Source: Paeniglutamicibacter antarcticus
GTDB taxonomy: Bacteria > Actinomycetota > Actinomycetes > Actinomycetales > Micrococcaceae
Length of the DNA: 64,000 bases
Assembly (NCBI RefSeq): GCF_900010755.1
Contig: NZ_CZJT01000097.1
Span: forward strand, 1-64,000
Reading direction: 5' to 3'
The notes below the pieces were generated by a model. It was given only the letters and a program-made list of their open reading frames with translations. It was not told where the DNA came from and did not search any database. The stretch's first letter is position 1. Each line of letters opens with the position of its first letter. Of this stretch, positions 54,330 to 64,000 are shown in pieces. The position numbers and the translations under genes are program-made.

Positions 54330-55076
54330 ATGGGTCTTATCGACAATGTTGAGCGCGGACTAGAGAAGCTTGTCACTAGCGTCTTCCGTGGCGCTGGCGG
54401 CTCGGAAGTGAAGCCGGTTGAAATCGCTTCCCGCCTGCGCAATTCCATGGATGCAAAATCCCTGACAATCGCACAGGGCCGCACACTGGCACCCAACCAC
54501 TTCACCATCCGGCTCTCGGACCCGGACTTCGCCAAAGCCCGCGAATGGGGCGCCCCGCTGGCCCAGGAGCTGTGCGGCATCGCCGCGGAACACGCCAGAA
54601 GCCAGCGCTACACACTGCAAGGCGCCATTGAGGTCAATTTCCGCAAGGATGTCGAGCTCAAAGGCGGAGTGTTTGAAGTGGACGCAGACATTTCGGAGGC
54701 CGGCCGCCCCGCGGCCCGCCAAAGCCCGGCCACTCCCCCTCCGCCACCGGCGCCGCCACGCGAACCGGCAAAGATGCAACCCGTCCTGGACATTGCCGGC
54801 CAACGCTATGCGCTGAACCACGCAAGCATCATCCTGGGCCGTTCCGCTGATGCCGATATCCCCGTCGAAGATCCAGGCGTGTCACGCAAGCACTTGAAGA
54901 TCGAGCAGCGCGGAACCCGAACTTGGGCAGTGGACCTCGGCTCAACCAACGGAAGTTTCGTCAACGGCCAACGCGTCGTCGGTGAATCCGAACTCTTCGA
55001 CGGCTCAAATCTCACCATGGGACAGACCCGCATCATCTTCAGACTCCTACCCCCAGCACAAGGAGGACGCGCGTGA
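54330..55076 (+). CDS. fhaA: FhaA: DUF3662 and FHA domain protein
   Basis: 248 residues. The N-terminal ~130 form the DUF3662 domain (MGLIDNVERGLEKLV, KPVEIASRLRNSMDAKSLTI). A proline-rich linker follows, then an FHA domain (about 155-240) with ILGRSADADIPVEDPGVSRK and DLGSTNGSFVNGQRV, the phosphothreonine-binding Arg, Ser-Arg-Lys and Asn residues. In mycobacteria FhaA binds phosphorylated MviN/MurJ-type partners and links the kinases to peptidoglycan synthesis. The ATG at 54330 follows GGAAGGGAG. It heads the seven-gene operon. Confidence 0.93.
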   Translation: MGLIDNVERGLEKLVTSVFRGAGGSEVKPVEIASRLRNSMDAKSLTIAQGRTLAPNHFTIRLSDPDFAKAREWGAPLAQELCGIAAEHARSQRYTLQGAIEVNFRKDVELKGGVFEVDADISEAGRPAARQSPATPPPPPAPPREPAKMQPVLDIAGQRYALNHASIILGRSADADIPVEDPGVSRKHLKIEQRGTRTWAVDLGSTNGSFVNGQRVVGESELFDGSNLTMGQTRIIFRLLPPAQGGRA

Positions 55077-55555
55077 ACGATCTCGTCTTCACAGTCCTGC
55101 GACTCGGATTCCTCATCTTGTTGTGGCTGCTTGTCCTGAGCATTGTCGGGGCTCTTCGCCGCGATCTCGCCATCGGCAAGAAAGCCCGCACCGGCGCACC
55201 CACGGCGCGTGAAATCCGCAAGAACCCCGATTTGAGCCCGCCGCCCGAGGCTCCCGCCAAGCAACAGGCGAGCATGCTTGTGATTCTTGAAGGCCCGTTG
55301 GCTGGCCTTCAGCACGAGCTGACCGCCAGTCCCATCTTGTTGGGGCGCGCCCAGGAAGCAACCATCGTGCTCGAGGACGACTACGCCTCGGGACGCCATG
55401 CGCGTTTGTTCCCGCAAGGAACCCGTTGGTTCATCGAGGATCTTGGGTCCACCAACGGCACCTTCCTGGGGGAAAACCAGTTGACGCGGGCCCAACCCGT
55501 TGAACTCGGCCAGAAGATCCGGATTGGCAAGACCGTCATGGAGCTGAGGCCTTAA
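55073..55555 (+). CDS. fhaB: FhaB/FipA: membrane-anchored FHA protein
   Basis: 160 residues: one N-terminal membrane helix (about 6-26), a basic linker, then an FHA domain with PILLGRAQEATIVLEDDYAS, GRHARLFPQGTRWFIEDLGS and TNGTFLGENQL. It recognises phosphothreonine on kinase substrates. In mycobacteria FipA bridges FtsZ and FtsQ under stress. The GTG start overlaps the fhaA stop (GTGA). Confidence 0.92.
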   Translation: MNDLVFTVLRLGFLILLWLLVLSIVGALRRDLAIGKKARTGAPTAREIRKNPDLSPPPEAPAKQQASMLVILEGPLAGLQHELTASPILLGRAQEATIVLEDDYASGRHARLFPQGTRWFIEDLGSTNGTFLGENQLTRAQPVELGQKIRIGKTVMELRP

Positions 55556-55557
55556 CC

Positions 55558-56964
55558 ATGGCGTTGATGCTCAAATTCGCGGCGCGGTCGGACGTTGGCA
55601 AGGTCCGCTCCAAGAATGATGACTCCGCCTATGTTGGCCGGTACCTGGCAGTTGTTGCAGACGGCATGGGTGGCCACGTTGGCGGCGATGTTGCCAGCGC
55701 CTCCACGGTTTTGGACCTGGTTCACCTTGATGTGCCCGATACCAAGGACGCGGAGACAGTGCTTCCGGATGAGATCCAGGCAGCAAATCTGGTGCTCAAC
55801 GAGCTCGTCAACGCCAACCCCAAGCTCTCGGGCATGGGCACCACCGTCACCGCGCTATTGCTCACCGGCGACACCTTGCAGTACGCACACATCGGTGATT
55901 CACGCGCCTACCGGCTTAAAGACGGCGTGTTTGAACAGGTCAGCCACGACCACACATTTGTTCAGCGGCTCGTCGACGAGGGTCGCATACGTCCCGAAGA
56001 AGCCGAACTGCACCCGCACAAAAACGTGCTCTTGCGTGTGCTTGGCGACTCCGATGCCAGCCCCGAACTGGATATCAACAAGTTCCCCGTCAAGGCCGGA
56101 GAACGCTGGATGTTGTGCTCCGATGGCTTGAATGCGGTGGTCCCCGATTCAATTACCGAACGGATCATCCGCGGAACCGCTTCACTTGAGGAAACGGCAA
56201 ACGACCTCGTGGAAACGACGCTTGCCCACGGTTCGCCCGATAACGTTACGATCGTGGTCTTTGAGGTCGTCGAGGTGGATTCCAACCTCGAACCGGAGAT
56301 CGAGAACAGCGCAAGCGCCGCGGAACCCGCACCAGATACCGCACAGCTCACCATTGCCGCCGAGGGAGACCTGGCGGCCAGCGCAGCGCTAATCCGTCAC
56401 GAAATGTCCAAGCGCCCGCATCTTTTGGTGGGTGCAGCCCAGCTGGCCACCGAAACCGGTAAGATCCCCGTGGTCACCCAGCGCTCGGGCGAAAAACGTG
56501 CGGCCGCAATCCTTACCCACAAGGCCCCGGACACCACCGACACGCAACCCGAGACCGTCCAGGTCAGGCCGCGGCGCTGGCTCGTCTCGGCCTTCCTCGC
56601 CTTGATGACGCTGATTCTGGCTGCAGTCTGCGTCTGGGGATACTTGTGGACCCAAACGCAATACTTCGTTGGCAACGACAACGGCAAGGTTGCGATTTTC
56701 AAGGGTGTATCCCAAGACCTTGGCCCCATCAAGCTTTCACGGGTTGATGCGGTGACCGATATCCCGCTCGATGCACTCCCGGAATACACGCGCCAGCGCA
56801 TCGATTCCTCGCTTCCGGCCCGGGATCTTGCCCATGCGCAGACGATCGTCAGTGAGCTGACTGTGACCGTGAAACAGAACTGCCCCGTGGTCGTCCCGGA
56901 GAACCCGAACGCACCTCAAACTTTGCCTCAATTGCCCTCTTACTGTCAGGAGATCAAACAGTGA
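55558..56964 (+). CDS. pstP: PP2C-family serine/threonine phosphatase PstP
   Basis: 468 residues. The N-terminal ~235 form the metal-dependent PP2C domain: KVRSKNDDSAYVG, VVADGMGGHVGGDVASAS, GMGTTVTALLLTGDTLQYAH, IGDSRAYRLKDGVFEQVSHD and MLCSDGLNAVVPD supply the metal-binding aspartates. A variable linker leads to one membrane helix (about 341-364) and an external domain of ~100 residues. It reverses phosphorylation by the two kinases encoded downstream. Confidence 0.95.
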   Translation: MALMLKFAARSDVGKVRSKNDDSAYVGRYLAVVADGMGGHVGGDVASASTVLDLVHLDVPDTKDAETVLPDEIQAANLVLNELVNANPKLSGMGTTVTALLLTGDTLQYAHIGDSRAYRLKDGVFEQVSHDHTFVQRLVDEGRIRPEEAELHPHKNVLLRVLGDSDASPELDINKFPVKAGERWMLCSDGLNAVVPDSITERIIRGTASLEETANDLVETTLAHGSPDNVTIVVFEVVEVDSNLEPEIENSASAAEPAPDTAQLTIAAEGDLAASAALIRHEMSKRPHLLVGAAQLATETGKIPVVTQRSGEKRAAAILTHKAPDTTDTQPETVQVRPRRWLVSAFLALMTLILAAVCVWGYLWTQTQYFVGNDNGKVAIFKGVSQDLGPIKLSRVDAVTDIPLDALPEYTRQRIDSSLPARDLAHAQTIVSELTVTVKQNCPVVVPENPNAPQTLPQLPSYCQEIKQ

Positions 56965-58367
56965 GCGAGCTCGAAACCGCACCGGTATCCCGGCGCAATA
57001 TGGAACTGTTGCTCCTGTTGCTTGCCTTGGCCGTTTCCATGGGTGCCTACTATTTGGTGGGTATCAACAGTGACCAGGGCTTAAGCCAGGAATTCATCAC
57101 CCAAGGGCTCTTCCTGGCCGTCTTGTCGTTGGTTTTCCACGTCATTCTGCGCATTTGGGCAAAATATGCCGACCCGGTAATTCTTCCGGTAACGGTTGCG
57201 CTAAATGGCATTGGCCTGGCGATGATCCACCGAATCGATCTGGCCAAGATTTCACGGGACAGTGACCAATCCAGCCGTCAGATCCTCTGGACCGGCGTGG
57301 CAATGGTGATTGCCATGGTCGTCCTGTGGGCCATCCGTGACCACCGAATCCTTCGGCGCTTTACCTACACGGCACTGGCCGCGTCAATCGTCCTGTTGTT
57401 GCTGCCGATGATCCCAGGGCTCGGCGTTCCGATCAACGGAGCACGGATCTGGGTCAGGATCGGCGACAGCCTCTCCTTCCAGCCCGGCGAACTCGCAAAG
57501 ATCACCCTCGCCATATTCTTCGCGGGCTATCTTTCCTCGAACCGCGAGCTGATCCTGCTGGCGGGCAAGAGGATTGGCCCGCTGCAGCTGCCACGCCTCC
57601 GAGACCTCGGCCCCATGGTGGTGGCCTGGCTCGTAAGCATCGGCGTCCTGGTGATCCAGCGCGACCTGGGATCTTCGATCCTCTTCTTCGGCTTGTTCAT
57701 GGTCATGATCTACGTGGCAACGGCGCGAGTCAGCTGGATTGTAATTGGCATGCTCATGCTCGTTGGTGGTGGCGTCTTCGCCTACCTGACCATGGGCCAC
57801 GTCACCCGACGCATCAACGGCTGGCTCAACGCATTCGACCCCGACATCTACTACGCACAGGGCGGCAGTAGACAAATTGTCGAGGGGCTCTTCGGCATGG
57901 GGGACGGCGGTTTACTGGGCACCGGCCTGGGCAATGGAAGCCCCTATCTGGTCCCTCTGGCCAACAGTGACATGATCATTGCCGCGTTGGGTGAAGAAAT
58001 CGGCCTGATCGGCGTCAGTGCCATCGTCATGCTGTATTTGATCCTGGTCAGCCGCGGCATGCGTGCGGCGCTGGGTTCACGAGATGCCTTCGGCAAGTTG
58101 CTGGCCACCGGCCTTTCCTTCACCGTGGGCTTGCAGTGCTTCGTGATCATCGGCGGCGTCACCCGACTCATCCCGTTGACCGGTCTTGCCACGCCATTCA
58201 TGGCGGCCGGCGGCTCGTCACTGTTATCTAACTGGATCATTGTGGCCCTGCTACTACTGATTTCTCATAATGCACGCCGCCCCATGCAGGCCAGCCTTTC
58301 GGCTACCGCTGAGGTGGCTACCGAGGCTCCCCGCCGACCCAAGAACCTCAAGGAGGCGAAAAAATGA
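56961..58367 (+). CDS. rodA: FtsW/RodA/SpoVE-family peptidoglycan polymerase
   Basis: 468 residues with about 12 membrane helices. GVPINGARIWVRIGDSLSFQ with QPGELAKITLAIFFAGYLSS is the SEDS signature, and VIQRDLGSSILFFGLFMVMI the second. The C-terminal loop near 385-410 (VTRLIPLTGLATPFMAAGGS) is the conserved site containing the TGLATPF stretch. It polymerises lipid II with the class B penicillin-binding protein encoded next. By operon position it is RodA rather than FtsW. GTG start overlapping the pstP stop. Confidence 0.93.
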   Translation: MSELETAPVSRRNMELLLLLLALAVSMGAYYLVGINSDQGLSQEFITQGLFLAVLSLVFHVILRIWAKYADPVILPVTVALNGIGLAMIHRIDLAKISRDSDQSSRQILWTGVAMVIAMVVLWAIRDHRILRRFTYTALAASIVLLLLPMIPGLGVPINGARIWVRIGDSLSFQPGELAKITLAIFFAGYLSSNRELILLAGKRIGPLQLPRLRDLGPMVVAWLVSIGVLVIQRDLGSSILFFGLFMVMIYVATARVSWIVIGMLMLVGGGVFAYLTMGHVTRRINGWLNAFDPDIYYAQGGSRQIVEGLFGMGDGGLLGTGLGNGSPYLVPLANSDMIIAALGEEIGLIGVSAIVMLYLILVSRGMRAALGSRDAFGKLLATGLSFTVGLQCFVIIGGVTRLIPLTGLATPFMAAGGSSLLSNWIIVALLLLISHNARRPMQASLSATAEVATEAPRRPKNLKEAKK

Positions 58368-59803
58368 ATCAGGCCATCCGAAACACCTGGATTGCTGTGG
58401 TGATGCTCTTCGTCTTGTGCCTGGGTGCACTGAGCTACGTGCAATTCTTCGCAGCCGAAACCCTTAACAACAACGCCCTGAACAAACGGCAGCTCTTCCG
58501 CGAATTTGATCTGCCGCGCGGTGCGATCCTTGTCGATGGCAAGCCGATCGCCGAGTCGAAGCCCTCCGAGGGGCAGTTCAAGTTCCAGCGCGTCTACACG
58601 GACCCGGAACTGTATGCCTTCCTGACGGGTTTCTACTCGCTGACAAACGGATCAACTCAACTTGAATCAGTGATGAACGACGAATTGACCGGCCAAAGCC
58701 AGGATCAATTCTTCGACCGAATGATCAATCTCTTCTCGGGACGCGCGAACGAGGGTGCTTCCGTAGAACTGACGATCGATGGAAAACTCCAGAAACTCGT
58801 TTACGACCTGATACCTGACAACACGCGCGGATCCATTATTGTTTCGGAACCCAAGACGGGCAACATTCTTGCCATGGCTTCCAAGCCGAGCTTCGACACC
58901 AATCTGTTGGCCGTCCACAGTTCCAAACAGGCCACGGAAAACATGAAGAAGATTATCGATGAGAACCCGAAGTTGAGCCCGTCCCGAAATCCGGCCCTCT
59001 ACAACCTCATGTCTCCGGGATCCACCTTCAAGATCCTCGATCTGGTTGCGGGTCTCGAGTCCGGCAAGTACAACGCCGACACCATGCTGGAGAACCCGGA
59101 CAAGATCACGGATCCCGTTAAGATGTCCAACTTCGTGGATGGGATTTGTGCGTCCAAGCCTGAGGCTTCGTTGGCATTCATTGTCGCTCAAAGTTGCAAC
59201 ACGCCTTTCGCATTGATGAGCAAGGAACTAGGCCGTGAGCCCTTTGAAAACGTTGCCGAACGATTTGGTTTTGGACAGCAACTGAATATTCCGTTGCGCG
59301 TCCAGCCCAGCGTGTTCCCGCAAAACATGACGCCAGCCGAATTGGCGCAGGTCTCGATTGGTGGCTTCGATGCATTGGCAACTGCCATGCAAATGAACAT
59401 GGTCGCCATGGGCATTGCCAACGATGGGGTCATCATGGAACCGAACTTGGTCAAGCGGGTGATTGCCCCTGACTTGAAGGTGCTCTCCGAGGCAACGCCC
59501 AAGAAATTCAGCACCGCCACGAGCAAGGAAATCGCCGATCAGATCACCGATCTGATGCGTGGTCCGGTCAAGACCGGTACAGCGAAGCGTGCTGCGGTTC
59601 CAGGGCTTGATATTGCGGCCAAGACCGGCACCGCCACCTTTACCGGCATCAGCGAAGTGAACTCCTGGATCACTGGTTTTGCCCCGGCGAACGACCCCCA
59701 GGTAGCAGTCACGATTGTTTTTGAACGAATTGATTACCCGACTGGCTCCTCCCTGACCAGTCCCAATATGAAGAAGATCCTAGAGGCGGTGTTCAACCAG
59801 TGA
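58364..59803 (+). CDS. pbpA: Class B penicillin-binding protein (PbpA)
   Basis: 479 residues: a short cytoplasmic end, membrane anchor (about 8-30), an N-terminal pedestal, then the transpeptidase. The active-site motifs are [11 protein letters not shown] (nucleophile Ser220), [10 protein letters not shown] (SxN near 277) and [11 protein letters not shown] (KTG near 420). It cross-links the glycan made by the SEDS partner, with which it is translationally coupled (ATGA). It is short, without PASTA domains, as in mycobacterial PbpA. Confidence 0.95.
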   Translation: MNQAIRNTWIAVVMLFVLCLGALSYVQFFAAETLNNNALNKRQLFREFDLPRGAILVDGKPIAESKPSEGQFKFQRVYTDPELYAFLTGFYSLTNGSTQLESVMNDELTGQSQDQFFDRMINLFSGRANEGASVELTIDGKLQKLVYDLIPDNTRGSIIVSEPKTGNILAMASKPSFDTNLLAVHSSKQATENMKKIIDENPKLSPSRNPALYNLMSPGSTFKILDLVAGLESGKYNADTMLENPDKITDPVKMSNFVDGICASKPEASLAFIVAQSCNTPFALMSKELGREPFENVAERFGFGQQLNIPLRVQPSVFPQNMTPAELAQVSIGGFDALATAMQMNMVAMGIANDGVIMEPNLVKRVIAPDLKVLSEATPKKFSTATSKEIADQITDLMRGPVKTGTAKRAAVPGLDIAAKTGTATFTGISEVNSWITGFAPANDPQVAVTIVFERIDYPTGSSLTSPNMKKILEAVFNQ

Positions 59804-61701
59804 GGCCAATTTCCGGTATCACCCTGGGCGGTCGATACAAACTGACCGACCGTATTGCCATTGGCGGTATGGGTGAAGTGTGGAGGGCCCGGGACCAGGT
59901 TCTCGGTCGCCTGGTGGCTATCAAGATCCTCAAGGAGGAATACACCGGCGACCCCGGTTTCCTGCAGAGGTTCCGGGTTGAGGCTCGCCACACTGCGCTG
60001 TTGAACCACAATGGAATTGCCAGTGTTTTCGACTACGGCGAAGAAGAAGGCTCGGCCTACCTGGTCATGGAATTGGTTCCGGGCCAGCCGCTGTCGACAA
60101 TCATCGAGCGTGAGCGCGTGCTGTCCCCGGACCGCACCCTGTCGATCATCTCGCAGACAGCCAAGGCGCTTGCCGCTGCCCACGTTCAGGGACTTGTCCA
60201 CCGCGACGTGAAACCAGGCAATATCCTGATCCTGCCCGACGGGCGGGTGAAGATCACCGACTTCGGCATTGCCCGCATTGCCGACCAAGTGCCTTTGACT
60301 GCCACAGGCCAGGTCATGGGCACCGCCCAGTACCTGGCACCCGAGCAGGCCACCGGCCAGCAGGCAACCGGCAGCTCGGATATCTACGCACTCGGTGTGA
60401 TCGGCTACGAGCTTTTGGCCGGCCGCCGGCCATTCACCGGCGAATCCCAGATAGCCATTGCCTTGGCCCAGGTCAACGACACCCCGCCGCCGTTGCCCGA
60501 GTCGATCCCCGTTCCGGTGCGTTCCTTGGTCATGTCGATGCTTGCCAAGGATCCCTCGGACCGCCCGTCCGATGCCGAAGCACTTGCAGTTGCCGCCGAT
60601 GCCATCCGTGCCGGAAACCCGGAAACCGCGGCGTTGGCCGTTCCCGGCATGCTTTTGTTCTCCGGCTCCGATGCAGCAACCCAGGCCTTGGGACAGACCC
60701 CGCTTCCCACGGGTGAGCAGACCATGGCTTTCGAGCCGGTTGACGAAACGATTTCGGCTTCGGCTCCCGCCACCAATGCGATGCCGCAGGTACCGGCAGC
60801 CTCATATGAGCAGGAAGCGCCGGAAAACTTTGATTCGCTTCTTGGCGCCTCCCAGCCCTGGGAGGATGCGGAGGAATCTGTCTATGAGCAGGCAGATCGC
60901 CGAACCCCGGTCAAGAAGGGTCGTAGTCCCTGGACCACGCCGCTGATTGTCTTGCTGATCTTGGTCGTCCTGGCAGTGGTTGGTGCGTTGCTCCTGCCCC
61001 AGCTGACCGGCAACAAGTCCCCGGCACCGAGCTCGACGAACACCACCGCCAGCAGCAGCGAATCCAGCTCCGAAAGCACTACTTCGAGCGCGCCAACAAC
61101 CGAACCCACCAGCCAGTCGCCATCGCCAAGCAGCAGCGCACCGACAACTGCCACGGTCATTGCCGCTACCTACGTGGGTCGCGACGTTGCCAGGGCCACC
61201 ACATCACTCGAGCGCCTGGGCTTCAAGGTTTCCACGGTGGAGGAACCCAGCAGCGAGAAGGCAGGAATTGTCCTGGATGTTTCACCCACCGGTGAACAAG
61301 CACTGGGCTCTACCATCACGCTGAAGGTAGCTGCGGCGCAGGCCCTTGTACAGGTTCCGAATCTCTTCGGCAGCACGGTTGACGAGGCGGAATCAGAACT
61401 GAAGTCCGCGGGGTTGGTTCCCAAGGCCGGTACCCCCCGTGAAGATCCTCGTGCCTACGGCACAGTGATCGACCAGTTCCCCACCACCGGAACCAAGGTC
61501 GAGCCCAATACCGTGATCACGTTTATCTGGTCCCTTGGCCCGGCGAAGGAAACCTCGCCGCCGCCAACACAGTCAACACAGTCATCAGCACCGCCAACCG
61601 AAGAGTCGACCCAGTCGTCAACACCGACCTCGCTCTCCCCGGGCGCTGGCCAGGGCAATGGCAATAAGGACACGATCCCCAAGCCCCCGGTGACCGACTA
61701 A
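59800..61701 (+). CDS. Membrane serine/threonine kinase with two PASTA domains (PknA position)
   Basis: 633 residues. Kinase domain about 10-275: [19 protein letters not shown], catalytic lysine in [38 protein letters not shown] and [15 protein letters not shown] juxtamembrane linker leads to a membrane helix (about 382-405) and a Ser/Thr-rich stretch. Two PASTA repeats follow (about 450-520 and 521-590), then a Thr/Ser/Pro tail. It occupies the pknA place but PknA of mycobacteria has no PASTA part, so I give no symbol. It would sense muropeptides or lipid II outside. GTG start overlapping the pbpA stop. Confidence 0.92.
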   Translation: MRPISGITLGGRYKLTDRIAIGGMGEVWRARDQVLGRLVAIKILKEEYTGDPGFLQRFRVEARHTALLNHNGIASVFDYGEEEGSAYLVMELVPGQPLSTIIERERVLSPDRTLSIISQTAKALAAAHVQGLVHRDVKPGNILILPDGRVKITDFGIARIADQVPLTATGQVMGTAQYLAPEQATGQQATGSSDIYALGVIGYELLAGRRPFTGESQIAIALAQVNDTPPPLPESIPVPVRSLVMSMLAKDPSDRPSDAEALAVAADAIRAGNPETAALAVPGMLLFSGSDAATQALGQTPLPTGEQTMAFEPVDETISASAPATNAMPQVPAASYEQEAPENFDSLLGASQPWEDAEESVYEQADRRTPVKKGRSPWTTPLIVLLILVVLAVVGALLLPQLTGNKSPAPSSTNTTASSSESSSESTTSSAPTTEPTSQSPSPSSSAPTTATVIAATYVGRDVARATTSLERLGFKVSTVEEPSSEKAGIVLDVSPTGEQALGSTITLKVAAAQALVQVPNLFGSTVDEAESELKSAGLVPKAGTPREDPRAYGTVIDQFPTTGTKVEPNTVITFIWSLGPAKETSPPPTQSTQSSAPPTEESTQSSTPTSLSPGAGQGNGNKDTIPKPPVTD

Positions 61702-61721
61702 ATGACGATGGGAAATAATCG

Positions 61722-63605
61722 GTGACCAGCGAACGTATTCTCGAGGGTCGCTACACCGTTGGCGAGCTCATTGGCAGGGGCGGCATGGCCGATGTCCATT
61801 TGGGCGTCGACCAGGTCCTCGGCCGTAAGGTTGCCATTAAATTGTTGCGCCCGGAAATGGCCCGTGAACCCATGGTTCAGGCCCGCTTCAGGCGCGAGGC
61901 CAAGGCAGTTGCCGGCCTGAACCATCCGAACATCGTCTCCGTCTTTGATACCGGCGAAGAAGAGCGGGATATCGATGGTTCCACGGTTTCGTTGCCGTAC
62001 ATCGTGATGGAGTACGTCTGCGGGCGCACCTTGCGCGATTTGCACAAGGCCGGGGAAATCACTGTTGACCTCGCGGTTGACTACGTTTTGGGGGTTCTTG
62101 AGGCGCTCCAGCATTCCCATGCCATGGGGATCGTGCATCGCGACATCAAGCCTGCGAACATCATGGTCACCAATCGCGGCGCCCTCAAGGTCATGGATTT
62201 CGGTATTGCCCGGGCCCTTGCCGATTCCTCGAGCACCATGACCCAGACCCAGACGGTCGTTGGCACGGCGCAGTATTTGTCCCCGGAACAGGCACGCGGT
62301 GAGATCGTCGATGCCCGCACCGACCTGTACTCGACAGGTTGCCTGCTGTATGAACTTTTCACCGGCCGCCCCCCGTTCATCGGGGATTCCCCGTTGTCGG
62401 TGGCCTACCAGCATGTAGGGGAGCACGCACCCGCCCCGAGCAGCCTGGTAACGACCCTTCCTCCAATCTACGACGACGTAGTGCTCAAGGCCCTGGCGAA
62501 GAACCGTGATGACCGTTACGTCGACGCCCACGCTTTTGCCTTGGCCCTGCGAAACGCGCGCCAGGGAATCCCGTTGCCCCCGGAAGAACTCACAGCGATT
62601 ATTAGCAGTGAACCTGTATCCACGGAAGCACACGCCTATGCTGCTCCACTAGCGGAACCTGCATTCGCTACCGGGTATCTTGAACCGGTCTCCGCTGGGC
62701 AAAATTGGGACAATCCGCCCATGTGGGAGCAGGACCGCGCGGAGCCGGTTGACAATTACCGCGCCAAATCCAAGAAAGCTTGGACAGTGGTCCTTTCAAT
62801 CGTCATGGTTCTTGCCTTGGCAATTGGCGGCTTCTTCTTCTACAACTGGATCCAGGCCGAAGCCGCACGCAACGCATTGGTCGATGTTCCGGAGCTTGCG
62901 ACATTGACGCAAGCTCAGGCCGAATCCAAGCTCACCGGCATGGAACTAGTACCCAAGTCCGAAGACGTCTTTGACGACACCGTGAAATCCGGGCTTGTGG
63001 TTGCCAGTAACCCTTCGGCAAAGGCTCAGGTCGTCAAGGGGTCCGCGGTGACGCTGATGGTTTCGAAGGGACCAGAAAACCTCAAGATCCCCATGTCCAT
63101 TTCCGGTTCGACCGAAGCAACGGCCAGGGCGTTGCTTTTCGAATTGGGTTTGAAGGTTGGAACGGTCAGCACCCGGAATGACCCGAAAATTCCTGCCGGT
63201 TCTTTGATCGACACGGTGCCGAAGCTTGGTGAGCAGGTGAAGTCGGGCAGCACCATCGACTTGATTCTCTCTACCGGAGTTGTCACGGTTCCCCAATTGG
63301 TTGAACTCACGGTACCTGAAGCCACTTCGTTGCTTTCTGATCCAAAGCTCGGTCTGAGAATCAACGTGGTTGAAGAGGAAAATACGCTTGCAACACCCGG
63401 TACCGTGATCGATCAGGACCCCCAAAGCGGCGCAACCAGCCAGCAAGGGGGAACAATCACAGTCATCGTCGCCAAGGCTCCCGTGGTTAGCACCCCGACG
63501 GAGCCCGTAGCACCCCCGACCACCAGCGAAAGCCCGAATAGCATCACGCCCGGTTCTCCTACGCCGAGTGATCAAAGCCCGGGGGCTGATTCCGGGGACG
63601 ACTAG
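61722..63605 (+). CDS. pknB: Serine/threonine kinase PknB with three PASTA domains
   Basis: 627 residues. Kinase domain about 10-275: LIGRGGMADVHLGVDQVLGR, VAIKLLRPEM, VHRDIKPANIMVTNRG, VMDFGIARALADSS with the TMTQTQTVVGTAQYLSPEQ activation loop carrying the threonines that are autophosphorylated in this family. A membrane helix lies near 351-373, then three PASTA repeats to about residue 590 and a Pro/Thr/Ser-rich tail. It responds to cell-wall precursors and phosphorylates division and wall-synthesis proteins. GTG start 20 bases after the previous stop. Last gene of the operon. Confidence 0.95.
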   Translation: MTSERILEGRYTVGELIGRGGMADVHLGVDQVLGRKVAIKLLRPEMAREPMVQARFRREAKAVAGLNHPNIVSVFDTGEEERDIDGSTVSLPYIVMEYVCGRTLRDLHKAGEITVDLAVDYVLGVLEALQHSHAMGIVHRDIKPANIMVTNRGALKVMDFGIARALADSSSTMTQTQTVVGTAQYLSPEQARGEIVDARTDLYSTGCLLYELFTGRPPFIGDSPLSVAYQHVGEHAPAPSSLVTTLPPIYDDVVLKALAKNRDDRYVDAHAFALALRNARQGIPLPPEELTAIISSEPVSTEAHAYAAPLAEPAFATGYLEPVSAGQNWDNPPMWEQDRAEPVDNYRAKSKKAWTVVLSIVMVLALAIGGFFFYNWIQAEAARNALVDVPELATLTQAQAESKLTGMELVPKSEDVFDDTVKSGLVVASNPSAKAQVVKGSAVTLMVSKGPENLKIPMSISGSTEATARALLFELGLKVGTVSTRNDPKIPAGSLIDTVPKLGEQVKSGSTIDLILSTGVVTVPQLVELTVPEATSLLSDPKLGLRINVVEEENTLATPGTVIDQDPQSGATSQQGGTITVIVAKAPVVSTPTEPVAPPTTSESPNSITPGSPTPSDQSPGADSGDD

Positions 63606-63640
63606 TAATCCCGGGAGCCGAGCACGGCACCCCATTAGAC

Positions 63641-63685
63641 GAAGGAACCCGCCAGAACATCAGTCTTGGCGGGTTCCTTCATTTC
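63641..63685. terminator. Terminator after pknB
   Basis: Perfect 14-bp arms GAAGGAACCCGCCA and TGGCGGGTTCCTTC (63641-63654, 63667-63680) with a 12-base loop, then ATTTC. It separates the kinase operon from the converging pabA gene and may serve both. Confidence 0.85.
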
Positions 63686-63707
63686 ATGGGGGAGTCGGTG
63701 GCCAGTT

Positions 63708-64000
63708 TTAGCGTCCAGTCTCCCTGATCAAGGGGCTCAGCGTTGAAGCTCGCGTGGCAGCACCAACATGGCCTAGGGACTCAAGCCAGTTGCCGAGCAT
63801 TTGGTATCCGCCCTCGGTGAGCACCGATTCCGGGTGGAATTGAACTCCCCACAACGGTGCTGTGCGGTGTGCCAGCCCCATGATGACGCCTTTCTCGGTT
63901 TCTGCGGTGATTTCCAGGCAGTCCGGAATGCTCGAACGAACGGCTGCCAGGGAATGGTAGCGGGTGGCAGTGAACGGGCTGGGAATATCGGCGAAGATCC
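63708..64000 (-). CDS. pabA: Aminodeoxychorismate/anthranilate synthase amidotransferase subunit, partial
   Basis: Only the last 96 codons are inside the window; the 5' part runs off the right edge. The minus-strand frame reads [20 protein letters not shown] and [20 protein letters not shown], then stops at TAA. HPE supplies the catalytic His and Glu of the class I glutamine amidotransferase; the cysteine part is missing from view. It feeds ammonia to p-aminobenzoate or anthranilate synthesis. The place opposite pknB matches Mycobacterium trpG/pabA, so either symbol is possible. Confidence 0.88.
   Translation of the reverse strand, partial: IFADIPSPFTATRYHSLAAVRSSIPDCLEITAETEKGVIMGLAHRTAPLWGVQFHPESVLTEGGYQMLGNWLESLGHVGAATRASTLSPLIRETGR

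Noticed and set aside
61698..62633. A 311-codon minus-strand frame opposite the pknB kinase domain
   Set aside because: All kinase motifs are on the plus strand; the reverse frame is a shadow.

Overview
The window reads as chromosome of a high-GC actinobacterium, most likely an Arthrobacter-type member of the Micrococcaceae. Three things point there: the rRNA leader at the left edge, actinobacterial gene orders (panC to folE to ftsH to hpt to tilS to dacB/ppa; serS/pheA; pabA/pknB/pknA/pbpA/rodA/pstP/fhaB/fhaA/tRNA-Leu), and frequent GTG starts and leaderless genes. In Mycobacterium these blocks flank oriC, so the origin probably lies to the right of the window. I see no insertion sequence, prophage, CRISPR array or integrase. 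It looks like core chromosome with a metabolic block in the middle.

Layout. 1-300 (minus strand) is the leader and two tandem promoters of an rRNA operon whose 16S gene must lie just left of position 1. A nitronate monooxygenase gene diverges from it. 1453-10255 is a minus-strand run: ftsH, then folE-folP-folB-folK, a DUF3180 protein, two bacterial-PH membrane proteins, a DUF2520 protein and panC, mostly with overlapping stops and starts. 10486-14856 holds hpt, tilS, a DUF2342 metalloprotease and dacB, with ppa diverging. 15.6-20.4 kb holds a MocR/YczE divergent pair, a SatD-like regulator, small membrane and lipoproteins and a HAD phosphatase. 20.6-24.2 kb holds serS, a lipid kinase, pheA and a rhodanese. 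24.5-33 kb holds an amidase, a peptide transporter, a thermolysin-type protease with an adjacent emfourin-like inhibitor, pgm and an aldehyde dehydrogenase.

33.1-36.2 kb is a TPP-riboswitch-controlled thiamine salvage operon (thiM, thiE, thiD-tenA fusion), followed by a nucleobase permease. 37.7-46 kb is a disaccharide locus: a HAD/beta-phosphoglucomutase-GH65 fusion diverges from a three-gene ABC importer that lacks its own ATPase, followed by a phosphotransferase-fold protein with altered catalytic residues. 46-50.3 kb is a minus-strand set: glycerophosphodiesterase, HAD phosphatase, PfkB kinase, alpha/beta hydrolase and enoyl-CoA hydratase. 50.4-51.6 kb is the most unusual spot. An HTH-less LysR effector-domain protein and a DUF5997 protein diverge from a 16-bp perfect palindrome that supplies both -10 boxes.

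51.6-53.8 kb holds a universal stress protein, a dienelactone hydrolase and an aquaporin. From 53.9 kb come tRNA-Leu(CAG) and the cell-wall/cell-division signalling operon fhaA-fhaB-pstP-rodA-pbpA-kinase-pknB, in which nearly every junction is a stop/start overlap. The window ends in a truncated pabA on the minus strand.
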